From: an uncultured Acetatifactor sp.
GTDB taxonomy: Bacteria > Bacillota > Clostridia > Lachnospirales > Lachnospiraceae
DNA length: 64,000 bases
Direction of reading: 5' to 3'
Assembly: GCA_910584375.1 (NCBI GenBank)
Contig: CAJUAH010000024.1
Span: 3,542-67,541 of the forward strand
Both the position numbers and the translations under genes were made by a program. Position 1 is the first letter of the stretch. Each line of letters starts with the position of its first letter. Below the pieces are notes generated by a model that worked only from the letters and a program-made list of their open reading frames with translations, was not told the origin of the DNA and did no database searches. This document shows positions 33,451 through 42,296 of this stretch, one piece after another.

Positions 33451-36400
33451 ATGGGTATACAATATACGCCGGACCAGCAGAAGGTCATCGACCTGCGGGA
33501 CAGGAACATACTGGTGTCGGCGGCGGCGGGCAGCGGCAAGACGGCAGTGCTGGTGGAGCGGATCATCCGCATGATCTGTGACGAGAGCAGGCCGGTGGAT
33601 GTGGACAGGCTGCTGATCGTGACCTTCACCAACGCCGCCGCCGCCGAGATGCGGGAGAGGATTCGCCTGGGGCTGGAGAAGGAGCTGGAGGAGCATCCCG
33701 GCTCGGAGCATATAGAGCGTCAGGTGACGCTGCTGCACAATGCGCTGATCACCACCATCGACAGTTTCTGTCTCTATCTGATCCGCAATCATTTTCAGGA
33801 GATCGGCCTGGACCCCGCCATGCGGGTAGCTGACGAGGGGGAGATCGAGCTTTTGAAACAGGATGTGCTGCAAGCCCTGCTGGAAGAACATTTTGCCGGG
33901 GAGGACCCGGACTTTGTGGCCTGCGTGGAATTTTTCTGCCCCGGCGGCAGGGAGAGCGTGCTGGAACAGCATATCCTGAAACTGCACGAATACGCGGAGA
34001 GCTGCCCCTGGCCGGAGCAGTGGCTGGAGGAGAGAAAGGGAGATTATGCCGCGGCGGACGAGGCGGCCTGGGAGCGCTGTGCCTGCGGCGGGTATCTGCG
34101 CCGGTATGTGATCCGGACGGTGCAGGGCTGCGGGGACACGCTGGAACATATGCTGGGGATCTGCGGGGAGCCGGACGGCCCCTATATGTACGCGCCGGTG
34201 CTGGAGCAGGAGCGGGACATGCTGTATGCTCTTCTGGAGCGGCTGGAGTTATCCCAGGGGACGGCTGCGGGGGAGGAGGGGGCCATGAGCCGTATGGCCC
34301 GGGAACTGTGGGAGATCAGCTTTGGAAAACTGCCGGCGAAAAAGGACCCTGTGGTATCCCCGGAAAAGCGGGAGCTAGTGAAGAATGTGCGCGGCGATGT
34401 GAAGGACACGCTGCGGGATCTGCGGGAGCAGTTTTTTGCCACTCCCATCTCCTTGAGTCTGGCGCAGATGCAGGCCTGTCAGGCCCCGGTCTGTACGCTG
34501 ACCGATCTGGCGCTGGAGTTCGGGCGGGCGTTCCGGCAGCGCAAACAGGAGAAAAAGCTGATGGATTTTTCCGACATCGAGCATTACGCTCTGGAGATCC
34601 TGCTGCGCCGGGAGGAGGGAGAGATACTTCCCAGCCCGGTGGCCCGGGAGTACAGGGAGTATTTTCGGGAAATACTCATCGACGAGTATCAGGACAGCAA
34701 TCTGGTGCAGGAATACCTGCTCCGGGCGGTGTCCGGCGAGGAGGACGGACAGTATAACCGCTTTATGGTGGGCGACGTCAAACAGAGTATTTACAAATTC
34801 CGTCTGGCCAGACCCGAGCTTTTTCTGGAAAAATATGAAACTTATACCGGGGAGGAGGGTATACGGCAGCGGATCGACTTAAGCCGCAATTTCCGCAGCC
34901 GCCGGGAGGTTTTGGAGACGGTGAACGGTATGTTCGCCAATCTGATGAGCCGGGACAAGGGAGGCATCGTCTATGATGACCGGGCGGCTCTGTACGCGGG
35001 GGCGGAGTATCCCCAGGGGCCGGACTGCCGCAGCGAACTGCTGCTGGCGGAGAAACCGGATAAGGACAGCCAGGTTACGCCCAGAGCCAGGGAGGCGCAG
35101 ATGATCGCGGCCAGAATCCACGGACTGCGCCGGGATCATCGGGTGACGGATAAAGCCACCGGACAGCTGCGCCCGGTCCGCTACGGTGACATAGTGATCC
35201 TGCTGCGCACGGTAAACGGCTGGGACGAGGAGTTTCGGGAGGTATTGGAAGGGGAGGGCATTCCCGTGTACATCTCCTCCAAGACGGGATATTTTGCCGC
35301 CATCGAGGTACAGGAGCTGCTGCAGCTACTGCGCGTGTTGGACAATCCCACGCAGGATATTCCTCTGTTCGGCGTCATGAAATCTGTTTTTGGCGGCTTT
35401 TCGGAGGAGGAGATTGCACTGCTGAGAAGTCGGAATCGGGAGGTAAGCCTGTGGAAAGCCCTGTGCGCTGCAGGGGAGGAAGAAGATCGGGAGGAGCTTT
35501 CGGAAAAATGCCGCCGTTTCAGGGAGCGTGTGGATACCTACCGGAGCTACACGGTCTATATGCCCATACGCCAGCTCTTAGAGACGATCCTGCGGGAACA
35601 TGACTATCTGCAATATGTGACGGCCCTGCCTGCCGGGAGCAAACGCCGGGCCAATGTGGAGATGCTGCTGACCAAGGCTTCGGATTTTGAGAAGACCAGC
35701 TATTTCGGGCTGTTTCATTTCGTGCGGTACATTGAACAACTGGAGAAATACGACGTGGACTTCGGGGAGGCGGGTTCTCTGGATGAAAACGCCGATGTGG
35801 TGCGTATTATGAGCATCCACCGGAGCAAGGGACTGGAGTTCCCCATCACCTTTGTCTCCGGCCTTGCCAAGCGTTTTAATATGCAGGATGCGAACCGGAG
35901 CTTTCTGATGGATATGGACTTTGGGCTGGGGACGGATTATGTGGATGTGGAACGGCGGGTGCGGGGCAAGACCCTGCGCCGCATGGTAGTCGCTAAAAAG
36001 ATGCGGGAGGAAAATCTGGCGGAGGAGCTTCGGGTGCTGTATGTGGCGCTGACCAGAGCCAGGGAAAAACTGATTATGACCGCATGCGCGGCGGACTGCG
36101 AGGCATTGTGTCAGCAGCAGCGGCTGCGGGGACAGGGGCCGTTGAGTTATCTGGATTTTATCGGCGCGGGGAGCTATCTGGAGTATATCCTGCCCGCCCT
36201 GGAACCTGTGTCCGTGCAGGTGTCCGTGTGGCAGGAGGAGGAACTGGCCGGAGAGGCGGTGCGCGAGCAGGTGGATCTGGCCGGGAGAGAACTGCGGCTG
36301 GAGCAGGCTCTGCTGTGGGCGGACCGGGAGCAGGTCAGGGAACTGGAACAGCGTTTTTCGTATACTTATTCGTATCGAGAGCTGGAACAGCTATATACCA

Positions 36401-37113
36401 AAACCAGCGTTTCCGAGCTGAAGATTGCCGCCATGGAGGAGAAGGACGAGGCGGCTTACCAGGCCTTTGAGCAAAAGGAGATCGTGCCTTATGTGCCAAG
36501 TTTCAGACAGAGCGCCCAGGAGGCAGGGGGAACGCTGCGGGGCAATGCTTTTCATAAGGTCATGGAGCTGGCGGACTATGAGGAGTTGTATCAGAAGGTA
36601 TATGCGAGTATGCCGGAGAGCGAAGAGACGTTCACACGGGCGGGGGATGAGAGCGTACTGCGCCACAATCTGCGGGAGATGCTGGCCCGGGAGACTGCCC
36701 AGGGGAGACTCCCGGAGAGTTACCGTCAGGTGCTGCAGGAACACAAGCTGCTGCGCTTTTTTCGGGACGGTCTGGCATGGCGGATGTGGCGGGCCCACAG
36801 AGCGGGAGCGCTGTATCGGGAGCAGCCCTTTGTATACGGCATCAGCGCCGCCCGCTTAAAGCCCTGTTTCCCTGCGGGGGAGAAGGTGCTGATCCAGGGT
36901 ATTATAGACGCTTTCTTTGTGGAAGACGGGCAGATCGTTGTGGTGGACTACAAGACCGACCGGGTGCAAACCGGGGAGGAGCTTTGGAACCGCTATGCGG
37001 AGCAGCTCAAATACTATGAAGAGGCTTTGGGTAAGCTGATGGGACTGCCGGTGGGGGAGAAGATTTTATACTCTTCCAGCCTTGGGTGTTGCGTGACGGA
37101 GCCGGGAAAGTAA
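33451..37113 (+). CDS. addA: ATP-dependent helicase/nuclease subunit A
   Basis: AddA is the UvrD-type helicase and second nuclease of the AddAB break-processing complex. The 1220-residue protein has YTPDQQKVID (Q motif), AAAGSGKTAV (Walker A), ILIDEYQDSN (Walker B), DLSRNFRS, SIHRSKGLEFP and VALTRAREKL, then a RecB-type nuclease domain with GIIDAFF and VVDYKTDR. All helicase and nuclease motifs are intact. It is the last gene of the exoA-addB-addA run. Confidence 0.95.
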   Translation: MGIQYTPDQQKVIDLRDRNILVSAAAGSGKTAVLVERIIRMICDESRPVDVDRLLIVTFTNAAAAEMRERIRLGLEKELEEHPGSEHIERQVTLLHNALITTIDSFCLYLIRNHFQEIGLDPAMRVADEGEIELLKQDVLQALLEEHFAGEDPDFVACVEFFCPGGRESVLEQHILKLHEYAESCPWPEQWLEERKGDYAAADEAAWERCACGGYLRRYVIRTVQGCGDTLEHMLGICGEPDGPYMYAPVLEQERDMLYALLERLELSQGTAAGEEGAMSRMARELWEISFGKLPAKKDPVVSPEKRELVKNVRGDVKDTLRDLREQFFATPISLSLAQMQACQAPVCTLTDLALEFGRAFRQRKQEKKLMDFSDIEHYALEILLRREEGEILPSPVAREYREYFREILIDEYQDSNLVQEYLLRAVSGEEDGQYNRFMVGDVKQSIYKFRLARPELFLEKYETYTGEEGIRQRIDLSRNFRSRREVLETVNGMFANLMSRDKGGIVYDDRAALYAGAEYPQGPDCRSELLLAEKPDKDSQVTPRAREAQMIAARIHGLRRDHRVTDKATGQLRPVRYGDIVILLRTVNGWDEEFREVLEGEGIPVYISSKTGYFAAIEVQELLQLLRVLDNPTQDIPLFGVMKSVFGGFSEEEIALLRSRNREVSLWKALCAAGEEEDREELSEKCRRFRERVDTYRSYTVYMPIRQLLETILREHDYLQYVTALPAGSKRRANVEMLLTKASDFEKTSYFGLFHFVRYIEQLEKYDVDFGEAGSLDENADVVRIMSIHRSKGLEFPITFVSGLAKRFNMQDANRSFLMDMDFGLGTDYVDVERRVRGKTLRRMVVAKKMREENLAEELRVLYVALTRAREKLIMTACAADCEALCQQQRLRGQGPLSYLDFIGAGSYLEYILPALEPVSVQVSVWQEEELAGEAVREQVDLAGRELRLEQALLWADREQVRELEQRFSYTYSYRELEQLYTKTSVSELKIAAMEEKDEAAYQAFEQKEIVPYVPSFRQSAQEAGGTLRGNAFHKVMELADYEELYQKVYASMPESEETFTRAGDESVLRHNLREMLARETAQGRLPESYRQVLQEHKLLRFFRDGLAWRMWRAHRAGALYREQPFVYGISAARLKPCFPAGEKVLIQGIIDAFFVEDGQIVVVDYKTDRVQTGEELWNRYAEQLKYYEEALGKLMGLPVGEKILYSSSLGCCVTEPGK

Positions 37114-37141
37114 AAATATCTATTGCAATCTATAGACGCAT

Positions 37142-37210
37142 GTGGTACTGTTTGCTACATTTTTAATCGCACTGCTTGCCTACATAGATAGGGATAACAA
37201 GCGAAAATAA
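37142..37210 (+). pseudogene. Holin-like type I toxin (Hol-Tox/Fst-like), probably decayed
   Basis: A 22-codon frame, GTG to TAA, encodes a short hydrophobic stretch ending LLAYIDRDNKRK. This matches the C-terminal half of small holin-like toxins: a membrane segment and a charged NKRK tail. An in-frame TAG at 37133-37135 and the lack of a ribosome site or ATG suggest the N-terminus has been lost. An antisense promoter and two hairpins lie immediately downstream, the layout expected of a type I toxin-antitoxin locus. Confidence 0.5.
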
Positions 37211-37299
37211 ATAGGCCTACCTTGTCACTTAGCCAGTACAGGTAGGCCTATTGCCAACCAGGGAGGCTAACCACTCTTGTGGGCGGTTGCTCCTTTTAT
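37203..37299 (-). ncRNA. Candidate antisense antitoxin RNA opposite the holin-like toxin
   Basis: A minus-strand promoter (37306-37334) would start an RNA near 37299. The RNA passes through a hairpin at about 37263-37293. It ends at a second hairpin with a perfect 12-base stem (37241-37252 with 37210-37221), followed on this strand by a T-rich run. The transcript of about 100 bases would be complementary to the 3' part of the toxin message. Direct evidence is promoter, stems and T-run; the antitoxin role is inferred. Confidence 0.55.
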
Positions 37300-37305
37300 G
37301 CCCTA

Positions 37306-37334
37306 ATAATAGCATATATAAAAATCTTTTGCAA
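37306..37334 (-). promoter_or_regulatory. Promoter of the antisense RNA
   Basis: On the minus strand TTGCAA (37329-37334), a 17-base spacer and TATTAT (37306-37311) form a near-consensus promoter pointing away from thiT and toward the toxin frame. Confidence 0.7.
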
Positions 37335-37361
37335 GTTTTTTATCTCAGATCACTCAAAAAA

Positions 37362-38063
37362 TCACTCCAGAGCCATTTTTTTCACACTGCCCAAAGCTTT
37401 CTTTACAGGTGGCAGCAACAGAATGATCACAGTGACAGTCGCCTCGGCAAAGATGTAGATCGCGTTGTATGCCAGAGAGTAAGGCAGGGGAGCCCAGCCC
37501 TCCCAGGCGTAAGCGCCAAAGAAAATCCAGCCGGAAATCACGGCAAACACATACCGTCCGAGTACTGCCGCGATGTAGCCTTTGATCAGACCGTTTTTGC
37601 CGCGGGAGAACAGCCCCGAAAGTCCCAGCGCTCCAAAGGCCAGCAGATAGTCCACCACCAGCTGCATGGGGTAGAGCACATAGGGATCGATCAGCAGCTG
37701 CAACACACCGTAGGCGACGCCGGCCAGCAGTCCGGCTCCCAGCCCGAAGAAGTATCCGGGCAGGCAGATCACCAGCATGGACAGCAGTGTGACAGAGCCG
37801 CCCCAGGGAAAGGAAAACAGTTTGATATTGGACAGTACCGTGCCCAGAGCGATAGCCATGGCGCAGAATACCAACTGTTTGACGGTCAGTTTACCGGGAT
37901 GCTTTGCGGAAGAGTCCTCCCCCTTTTTGGGCCCGTGGACGCGGGCGAAAGCCACAGCGCCGCCCAGCAGGGCCAGGATGAGAACCACCAGCAGGACACT
38001 GCCCAGAGTGGTGGGGACATAGGTGTTTTCTCCCCATTCGTTGACAACAACATCATAGAACAT
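37362..38063 (-). CDS. thiT: Energy-coupling factor S component for thiamine
   Basis: The 233-residue membrane protein is a ThiT-type substrate-binding subunit, which binds thiamine and works with a shared ECF energizing module encoded elsewhere. Matching features are six predicted membrane helices, the region FPWGGSVTLLSMLVI, and YGVLQLLIDPYVLYPMQLVV with the aromatic residues of the thiamine pocket, then DYLLAFGALGLSG. The N-terminus has an extra membrane segment compared with the shortest ThiT proteins. A TPP riboswitch and a ribosome-site hairpin lie in the 5' leader, which fixes the physiological link to thiamine. Confidence 0.93.
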   Translation of the reverse strand: MFYDVVVNEWGENTYVPTTLGSVLLVVLILALLGGAVAFARVHGPKKGEDSSAKHPGKLTVKQLVFCAMAIALGTVLSNIKLFSFPWGGSVTLLSMLVICLPGYFFGLGAGLLAGVAYGVLQLLIDPYVLYPMQLVVDYLLAFGALGLSGLFSRGKNGLIKGYIAAVLGRYVFAVISGWIFFGAYAWEGWAPLPYSLAYNAIYIFAEATVTVIILLLPPVKKALGSVKKMALE

Positions 38064-38072
38064 AAAAAATCC

Positions 38073-38095
38073 TCCTTTGTGGGTGCAAGGAGGGA
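38073..38095 (-). promoter_or_regulatory. Hairpin masking the thiT ribosome site
   Basis: On the minus strand CCTCCTT pairs with AAGGAGG, the ribosome site of thiT, around a short loop. This is a likely expression platform: when TPP is bound upstream, this hairpin would form and block translation. Confidence 0.7.
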
Positions 38096-38152
38096 CGACA
38101 TCGTAATACGGATTAAGGAAATAACGGTGTTTTCCTGTCCGTATACTTTTGC

Positions 38153-38240
38153 TTCCTTACGCCGGTATTGTCCGGGTCAAGTAGTGAGGGTTAGGATATG
38201 GTATATCCAATCTCAGCGATGCGCTCCCCTAGCGAGTATT
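38153..38240 (-). promoter_or_regulatory. TPP riboswitch (THI element)
   Basis: Read on the minus strand, the conserved core is present in order: AGGGGAGC, GCTGAGA, a variable stem, ACCCTCAC, GACCCGGACAATACCGGCGT and AAGGAA. This matches the TPP aptamer consensus (CTGAGA, and ACCTGATCTGGATAATGCCAGCGTAGGGA-like). It lies about 90 bases upstream of thiT. Confidence 0.93.
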
Positions 38241-38256
38241 ATTTGGTTCGTAGTTT

Positions 38257-38286
38257 ATAATATACGAGGACGGGGCGCGTTGTCAA
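38257..38286 (-). promoter_or_regulatory. Promoter of the TPP riboswitch-thiT transcript
   Basis: On the minus strand TTGACA (38281-38286), an 18-base spacer and TATTAT (38257-38262) precede the riboswitch. An overlapping TATATT with a 16-base spacer is an alternative -10 box. Confidence 0.7.
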
Positions 38287-38402
38287 GATTGCGGAGCAAA
38301 AATATCCGGCAAAGTTTTGGTTGCGATTGTAAATGTTTTATGGGACAATGGAAAAAAGGAGCATGGATTCCGACAAAAATAGCAGAAAGGTATGGACAGA
38401 TC

Positions 38403-40832
38403 ATGGAGAGATGGGCAAGGGCATTGTATCAGCCAGTACTTCCTCTGGGGGAGGACGGGCGCAGGGTAACGGGCAGCAAAGAGCATATTGCGCTTTCCAG
38501 GGAGGCGGCCAGAGAGGGCATGGTTCTCTTGAAAAACCAGGGAAATGTGCTGCCGTTATCCCGGGGCAGCAGGGTGGCACTGTTCGGAAAGGCCACTTTT
38601 GACTACGTGAAAGGCGGCGGGGGCAGCGGCGACGTGACGGTGGCCTATACCCGCAATCTGTATGAGGGTTTGAAACAAAAGGCCGGACATGTGGAAATCT
38701 TTGAGGAGCTTGCCGACTATTACAGGGAGAATGTAAAGCGGCAGTATGCCCAGGGCGTAGGGCCGGGTATGACGGTGGAGCCTGCGCTGCCCGGGGAATT
38801 GCTGACGAAGGCCAGAGCATACACGGATACAGCCATCATCAGTATCTGCCGCTTTTCCGGCGAGGGCTGGGACCGAAAGAGCGTCTATGATAAAAAAATC
38901 AGCAGGAAGGACTCGGTGATCGCCGGGCTGGAGCAGAAACAGGAAAGCGATAATGAAGTGTTTGAGGACGGGGACTTTTACCTGACCCGTGGGGAAAAGG
39001 ACATGGTGAAAGCGGTAAAGGACCGTTTCCCCAAAGTGATCGTGGTCATGAATGTGGGCGGCATGGTTGACACGGACTGGTTTGCCGGAGAGGAAAGGAT
39101 TCAGGCCGTTCTCATGGCTTGGCAGGGGGGCATAGAAGGCGGGCTGGCGGCTGCGGAGCTGCTGGTGGGAGAGGACAATCCCAGCGGCAAGCTATCGGAT
39201 ACTTTCGCAAAACGGCTGGAAGATTACCCTTCCACTTATAATTTCCACGAATCCGACGATTATGTGGAATATACCGACGACATCTATGTGGGATACCGCT
39301 ATTTTGAGACGATTCCCGGGGCGGCGGAGAAAGTCAACTATCCCTTCGGTTTCGGCCTTTCTTATACCAGATTTCTTCTCTCCATGCCTACGGTGGAGAA
39401 GAGGGGACATCATCTCCGGGTCATGGTGGAAGTGTGCAATATCGGACAGACGGCGGGTAAAGAGGTGGTGCAGGTCTATTACAGCGCCCCTCAGGGCAGG
39501 CTTGGAAAACCGGCCAGAGAGCTGGCGGCCTTTCAAAAGACCAGACTGCTGCAGCCCGGAGAGACGCAGACAGTGGCGCTGCGCATAGATATAAACGATA
39601 TGGCGTCTTACGACGATCTGGGCAAGGTGACCAGATCCGCGTATGTTTTGGAAAAAGGAGAATACCGCTTTTATGTGGGTACGTCCGTGCGGGACACCGT
39701 AGAGAGCAGCTATGTGATGGTACTGGAGGAGGATGTGGTCACACGGCAGCTTACTCCGAAGATGGTTCCCACGCAGCTTGGAAAGCGCATGTTGGCGGAC
39801 GGCAGTTATGAAGAGCTGCCTCAGGGAGAGCCGGTGGATACGGACGCCAGCATATTTCCGGCCAGGCTGCCGGAGAGAGAGACAGGCGGCGTCACGCCTG
39901 TGGTAAAGCGGCGTGAGAGTTATCCGCTGTGGGGAAATGAGGACAATCGGCCGAAACTGATCGATGTGGCAGAGGGCCGCATTTCCCTGGAGGAGTTTGT
40001 GCAGCAGTTGCCTGACGAACAGCTTGCGGAGCTATTGGGAGGACAGCCCAATACCGGGGTGGCCAATACTTTCGGTTACGGCAATCTGCCGGACTACGGC
40101 ATACCCAATGTCATGACCGCGGACGGCCCCGCAGGGGTAAGGATCGCACCCCAGTGCGGCGTCTGTACCACTGCCTGGCCCTGTTCCACCTTGCTGGCGT
40201 GTACCTGGAATCCCGGGCTGGCGGAGCGGGTTGGCGCAGCCGGGGGAGCGGAGGCCAAAGAAAACAACATCGGCGCATGGCTGACTCCCGCCGTCAATAT
40301 CCACCGCAGTCCTCTCTGCGGCCGGAACTTTGAGTATTATTCCGAGGATCCCTACCTCACCGCCAGGATGGCGGGGGCCATGGTGACGGGTATCCAGAGC
40401 AACCATGTGGCGGCCACGGTGAAACATTTTGCGCTGAACAATAAGGAGACGAACCGCACGGAAAGCGACTCCAGAGCCTCCGAGCGCGCTATCCGGGAGA
40501 TTTACCTGAGGGCCTTTGAGAGGATCGTAAAAGAGGCAAAACCCTGGAGCATCATGTCCTCCTACAACATTATCAACGGACGCCGGGCCTCCGAGAACCG
40601 GGAGCTGCTGGAGGATATTCTGCGGGGCGAATGGGGCTTTGAAGGTATGGTTACAACGGATTGGTGGGCTCACAGCGAGCATTACAAGGAGACGAAAGCG
40701 GGCAACGACGTGAAGATGGCATGCGGTTTCCCTGCAAGGCTGCTGGAGGCCAAAGAGAAAGGGGCACTGTCCCGGGAAGAGATGGAGATTTGTGCCCGCA
40801 GGATCTTATGGCTGATCTTGAAGATAGACTGA
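38403..40832 (+). CDS. GH3 beta-glucosidase with reversed domain order
   Basis: This protein of about 809 residues is a glycoside hydrolase family 3 enzyme whose domains are swapped. The alpha/beta sandwich domain, normally C-terminal, comes first (REGMVLLKNQGNVLPLS). A fibronectin III-like domain follows (YPFGFGLSYTRF, then GKEVVQVYYSAP). The TIM barrel is last (ADGPAGVRIA, KHFALNN), with the nucleophile Asp in VTTDWWAHS. Such an order is known from Ruminococcus albus and Butyrivibrio beta-glucosidases. No signal peptide is seen, so it probably cleaves imported beta-glucosides. The ATG at 38403 is my choice; ATG 38340 is possible, and the longer open frame upstream overlaps the thiT riboswitch and is not coding. 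Confidence 0.88.
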   Translation: MERWARALYQPVLPLGEDGRRVTGSKEHIALSREAAREGMVLLKNQGNVLPLSRGSRVALFGKATFDYVKGGGGSGDVTVAYTRNLYEGLKQKAGHVEIFEELADYYRENVKRQYAQGVGPGMTVEPALPGELLTKARAYTDTAIISICRFSGEGWDRKSVYDKKISRKDSVIAGLEQKQESDNEVFEDGDFYLTRGEKDMVKAVKDRFPKVIVVMNVGGMVDTDWFAGEERIQAVLMAWQGGIEGGLAAAELLVGEDNPSGKLSDTFAKRLEDYPSTYNFHESDDYVEYTDDIYVGYRYFETIPGAAEKVNYPFGFGLSYTRFLLSMPTVEKRGHHLRVMVEVCNIGQTAGKEVVQVYYSAPQGRLGKPARELAAFQKTRLLQPGETQTVALRIDINDMASYDDLGKVTRSAYVLEKGEYRFYVGTSVRDTVESSYVMVLEEDVVTRQLTPKMVPTQLGKRMLADGSYEELPQGEPVDTDASIFPARLPERETGGVTPVVKRRESYPLWGNEDNRPKLIDVAEGRISLEEFVQQLPDEQLAELLGGQPNTGVANTFGYGNLPDYGIPNVMTADGPAGVRIAPQCGVCTTAWPCSTLLACTWNPGLAERVGAAGGAEAKENNIGAWLTPAVNIHRSPLCGRNFEYYSEDPYLTARMAGAMVTGIQSNHVAATVKHFALNNKETNRTESDSRASERAIREIYLRAFERIVKEAKPWSIMSSYNIINGRRASENRELLEDILRGEWGFEGMVTTDWWAHSEHYKETKAGNDVKMACGFPARLLEAKEKGALSREEMEICARRILWLILKID

Positions 40833-40847
40833 TGCGGAGGAGCGGTT

Positions 40848-41723
40848 ATGAAGATATTGGTGCTGGGGGGAACCAGATTTTTTGGCATTCCCATGGTGGA
40901 GGAATTGCTGCGGCAGGGACATGAAGTGACTGTGGCCACAAGACAGAGAAATAAGGATCCCTTCGGCGACGCCGTCCGGCGGATACAGGTGGAGAGAACC
41001 GATCCCCTCGGGATGGCAAAGGCGTTCCGGGGAAAAAGGTATGATGTGGTATATGACAAGATCGCCTACTGTTCAAATGACATCAAATATGCCATGGAGG
41101 CCATAGACTGCGGGAAGTATATCTATATGTCCAGCACCGCGGTGTATGAACCCAAGAAACCGGATACCCGGGAGGAGGATTTTGATGCGTTGGACCGGAA
41201 ACTTGTATGGTGCGACCGCCGGGATTTTCCTTATGACGAGGTAAAGAGACAGGCAGAATGCGCGCTGTGGCAGGTATACGGCGACCGGGACTGGATCGCG
41301 GTCAGGTATCCCTTTGTGCTCGGGGAGGACGACTACACGGAGCGTCTGCTGTTCTATGTGGAACATGTGATGAAGTCTGTCCCCATGAATATTGATAACG
41401 TAGACGCCAGAATGAGCTATATACGCTCCGACGAGGCGGGAAAATTTCTGGCTTTTCTGGCGGACAGGGATTTCCGGGGCGCGGTGAACGGCAGCGCCCA
41501 CGGCAGTCTGTCCCTGCGGGATATTACAGGATATGTGGAGAGAAAAACAGGCGGGAAAGCCTGCCTGGATCCTGCGGGGGAGGCGGCGCCCTACAACGGG
41601 GAGCCGGAGTACAGCATCTGTGTGGACAGGGCGGAGGAGCTGGGTTTTCGGTTCTCGGATATAAATGACTGGATATATGAGCTGATTGATTTTTATATTG
41701 ACAGGGAGGAAGATGGGAAGTGA
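40848..41723 (+). CDS. NAD(P)-dependent epimerase/dehydratase-like SDR protein
   Basis: The 291-residue extended short-chain dehydrogenase has the Rossmann motif VLGGTRFFG at the start, SSTAVYEP after strand 5, and the active-site pair in YDEVKRQAE. The substrate-binding half is shorter than in GalE-type enzymes, and the closest general resemblance is to atypical SDR/isoflavone-reductase-like reductases. The substrate is unknown. It lies 15 bases after the GH3 gene, with GGAGCGG as ribosome site, so it is probably cotranscribed. Its stop codon overlaps the first copy of a tandem repeat. Confidence 0.82.
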   Translation: MKILVLGGTRFFGIPMVEELLRQGHEVTVATRQRNKDPFGDAVRRIQVERTDPLGMAKAFRGKRYDVVYDKIAYCSNDIKYAMEAIDCGKYIYMSSTAVYEPKKPDTREEDFDALDRKLVWCDRRDFPYDEVKRQAECALWQVYGDRDWIAVRYPFVLGEDDYTERLLFYVEHVMKSVPMNIDNVDARMSYIRSDEAGKFLAFLADRDFRGAVNGSAHGSLSLRDITGYVERKTGGKACLDPAGEAAPYNGEPEYSICVDRAEELGFRFSDINDWIYELIDFYIDREEDGK

Positions 41724-41857
41724 TGCTGTTTTGAGCCGGTCATGGGAGTGGGTACGATGCTGTTTTGGGCCGATCATGGGAGTTGGGCGATGCTGTTTTT
41801 GAGTCAGTCATGGGAGCTGGGACGACGCTGTTTTGGGCCAGCTATGGGAGCAGGAGC
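41722..41857 (+). repeat. Four-copy tandem repeat, 33-35 base units
   Basis: Copies start at 41722, 41756, 41789 and 41824. Each begins gatgctgtttt (gacgctgtttt in the last) and contains a catgggag-like core. They are imperfect and directly adjacent with no spacers. The first copy includes the stop codon of the SDR gene. No protein or RNA gene can be assigned. Confidence 0.88.
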
Positions 41858-41921
41858 GGAAGACGATTCCGCACTACGGCACAGCCCTGTATGGTAGGCC
41901 GGAGAATACGGAGATTTTACA

Positions 41922-42296
41922 ATGATATATGCAGAGGAAGGAAAAGAACAGGAAAGATTTATTGATTTTGCAGAAAATGCGTTAGGGATACTGGCCAGGG
42001 AAAGGTACAGTGACTTTCTCGCAGTGTTCGACAGCAGCCGACTAACGGAACAGGATTTGTGTCTGGCGCTGAGATATCTGGACGAAACCCGGCCAACGGT
42101 GAAAATTGATGACCCGGTATTGCTGAAAAACAGACTTCAAAGGATAGATTTTTTGGCCTATACGGATGGGAGAGGGTATTGTATGGACTATGATCTGACA
42201 ACAGACGGCGAGCCGAATGATCTAACAGTACAGATTGAATTTTTGAAAAATGATAACGGCTATTTTGTTGAACTGGATGATCTGCATACGCTATAA
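41922..42296 (+). CDS. Small hypothetical protein, DUF7668-like
   Basis: The 124-residue acidic protein has a helical first half (ERFIDFAENALGILA, then TEQDLCLALRYLDE) and a beta-rich second half ending in VQIEFLKNDNGYFVELDDLH. That ending resembles the DUF7668 group, found near polymorphic toxin and immunity loci. The assignment is tentative, and no toxin gene is adjacent. No strong ribosome site is visible before the ATG. It may be an orphan immunity-type protein. Confidence 0.55.
   Translation: MIYAEEGKEQERFIDFAENALGILARERYSDFLAVFDSSRLTEQDLCLALRYLDETRPTVKIDDPVLLKNRLQRIDFLAYTDGRGYCMDYDLTTDGEPNDLTVQIEFLKNDNGYFVELDDLHTL

Noticed and set aside
29904..33632. Long minus-strand open frames opposite addB
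   Set aside because: They mirror an intact addB with all motifs and show no protein features of their own.
37251..38402. Long open frame running into the GH3 gene from upstream
   Set aside because: It covers the antisense of thiT and its TPP riboswitch; GH3 similarity begins only after 38403.
41722..41857. CRISPR-like array
   Set aside because: The copies are directly adjacent and imperfect, with no unique spacers and no cas genes nearby.
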